Source of the DNA: Myxococcales bacterium UBA1238
GTDB lineage: Bacteria; Myxococcota_A; Bradymonadia; UBA7976; UBA1532
DNA: 22,055 nucleotides
Direction of reading: 5' to 3'
Assembly: GCA_002309015.1 (NCBI GenBank)
Contig: DBWM01000045.1
Coordinates: 30,321 to 52,375, forward strand
Position 1 is the first letter of the stretch, and every line of letters starts with the position of its first letter. The notes beneath the pieces were generated by a model, which was not told where the DNA came from, ran no database searches, and saw only the letters and a list, made by a program, of their open reading frames with translations. A program made the position numbers and the translations under genes. Positions 21,006 to 22,055 of this stretch are shown in pieces.

Positions 21006-22055
21006 ATGCGAAAGAACGTTGTTTTATTGTTGGCGCTTTTGGGATCCATTCCTTCGGCCTTCGCTGAACCTTGCGGCAACATCGACTGGATCGGTATCTG
21101 CGAGGATGATGTGATCAAGTTCTGCTCGGATGACGAGAGCGAGAATGGGGAATTGCAGATCGAAGATTGCAAGACCCAAACAGGTACCGACGGACAACCC
21201 AAGCATTGCGTCCTGTATCCTGCACCCGATGGCTGGATGTGCGAAGACCAGTCGGTGACCTCCTGTGGCGAGGTGTCGTACGAAGGGATCTGCAACGGGA
21301 GCAATGTACAATACTGCGATCTGGATAAGGGACTCGTCACCGAATCCTGCAGTCAGGGCTGCGAGTACATCGATCAGCAAGGCCACATCGTTTTGGAGAG
21401 CAACTGGGAAACAAAATACCCCATCTGCAAAGAAAAACAATGCGTCTACGAGGAGTTCAATTACAGCTGCAGCGGTGATTACTTGGTCATGTGCGGTTTT
21501 GAGGAACGCAACATCGACGTCGATCCTGTCGAGATCGCGTCGATCGTTTATGCAGACTGCAAGAAAGAAGGTCCGCCCAACGAAGATCCCTATGTCTGCA
21601 AGGAGATTGCGGATACCGACGGTGCGGACTGTGTTTCACCGGACTTTGAACCCTGCGATGACATCGACGATATGGGCAAATGCATCGACGATATTCTGGT
21701 TTATTGCGACTACCTGAGTCGGGGGCTCGTCAATGAATCATGCACTGCGGGCTGCGCCTATTACGATCAGGACGGCGTGGCCTATGATTCCCGCCCCGAT
21801 GGAGAAGAATGGAAGGCCGACTGTAAAGAAAACCACCCCGCAGGAGGAGAGGATGCCGGCCCCGGGGGTGAGGATTCAGGTCCCAGCGATGCAGAGATCG
21901 ACGGCTCGACCGAAACCGATGGCAGCGTGACCGACAATGATTCAGGTCTGGGCGATGCAGAGATCGACGGCTCGACGGAAACCGATGGCGGCCCCGGGGA
22001 TGAGGATTCAGGTCTGAGCGATGCAGAGATCGACGGCTCGACGGAAACCGATGGC
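21006..22055 (+). CDS. Secreted Cys-rich protein with Asp/Gly repeat tail, truncated by window end
   Basis: Partial gene open to the window edge (350 codons seen). It begins with ATG at 21006, with GGAG six bases upstream, and a signal peptide MRKNVVLLLALLGSIPSAFA. Mature residues carry three or four related Cys modules: one near CGEVSYEGICNGSNVQYC and another near CDDIDDMGKCIDDILVYCDY share a GxC...YCD...GLVxESC..GC.Y.DQ.G pattern. After about residue 277 the chain becomes low-complexity Gly/Asp/Ser, then exact 22-residue repeats (DSGLxDAEIDGSTETDG). This resembles myxobacterial cell-surface proteins. It follows the giant lipoprotein gene in the same direction after a 196-bp gap and may be functionally linked. 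No promoter was recognised. Confidence 0.85.
   Translation, partial: MRKNVVLLLALLGSIPSAFAEPCGNIDWIGICEDDVIKFCSDDESENGELQIEDCKTQTGTDGQPKHCVLYPAPDGWMCEDQSVTSCGEVSYEGICNGSNVQYCDLDKGLVTESCSQGCEYIDQQGHIVLESNWETKYPICKEKQCVYEEFNYSCSGDYLVMCGFEERNIDVDPVEIASIVYADCKKEGPPNEDPYVCKEIADTDGADCVSPDFEPCDDIDDMGKCIDDILVYCDYLSRGLVNESCTAGCAYYDQDGVAYDSRPDGEEWKADCKENHPAGGEDAGPGGEDSGPSDAEIDGSTETDGSVTDNDSGLGDAEIDGSTETDGGPGDEDSGLSDAEIDGSTETDG
21873..22055 (+). repeat. 66-bp coding tandem repeat running off the window
   Basis: The word GATTCAGGT starts at 21873, 21939 and 22005, exactly 66 bp (22 codons) apart. Copies share GATGCAGAGATCGACGGC and differ by only a few bases, consistent with recent expansion. The number of copies beyond 22055 is unknown. 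Confidence 0.9.

Overview
The window looks like chromosomal DNA from a Myxococcota / deltaproteobacterial-type bacterium, possibly of the Bradymonadia kind. This is inferred from gene families only: tandem bactofilins, zinc-ribbon/FHA proteins, a giant MopE-motif Cys-rich lipoprotein, and a secreted protein with Asp/Gly-rich repeats. Coding DNA is moderately GC-rich. No rRNA, tRNA, CRISPR array, insertion sequence or phage gene was seen.

Layout. 1-514 has no gene. It holds a degenerate tandem repeat of exactly 42 bp period and several strong inverted repeats. 515-2581 (minus) is a likely operon: DivIVA-domain protein, DUF167/YggU protein, and a membrane-anchored gluzincin-like peptidase. 2820-3494 (minus) is a MutH/Sau3AI-type endonuclease. 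3890-5713 (minus) is the translational GTPase TypA/BipA. 5869-7812 (minus) is a soluble GAF-PAS sensor histidine kinase. The gaps around mutH, typA and the kinase gene carry degenerate copies of a 22/44-bp repeat that no gene explains. 7820-8599 (minus) is a secreted protein of unknown role, divergent from an FHA pair (8698-11057, plus) that has a good sigma70-type promoter and a hairpin at its end.

11089-14173 (minus) is a compact operon: three bactofilins, an acidic ORF that may be the frameshifted tail of the third bactofilin, a small lipoprotein and an alpha/beta hydrolase. Several junctions overlap by 1-4 nt. Upstream, 14257-14889 (minus) encodes what looks like a JAB/MPN-fold protein that has lost all its metal-binding and catalytic residues. 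15092-20809 (plus) is a 1905-residue Cys-rich lipoprotein with MopE-type Asp-rich motifs and 94-residue tandem repeats. 21006 to the window end (plus) is an open secreted Cys-rich protein whose C-terminus becomes exact 66-bp tandem repeats and runs off the window.

How the genes work together: DivIVA and bactofilins point to cell pole, shape and envelope organisation; FHA proteins and the histidine kinase to signalling; MutH to mismatch repair or restriction; the last two genes to the cell surface. The most unusual points are the two intergenic repeat families, the inactive MPN-like protein next to the bactofilins, MutH in a GATC-rich window, the bactofilin frame break, and a duplicated GTGCTTAAAG-type motif just upstream of two unrelated start codons.
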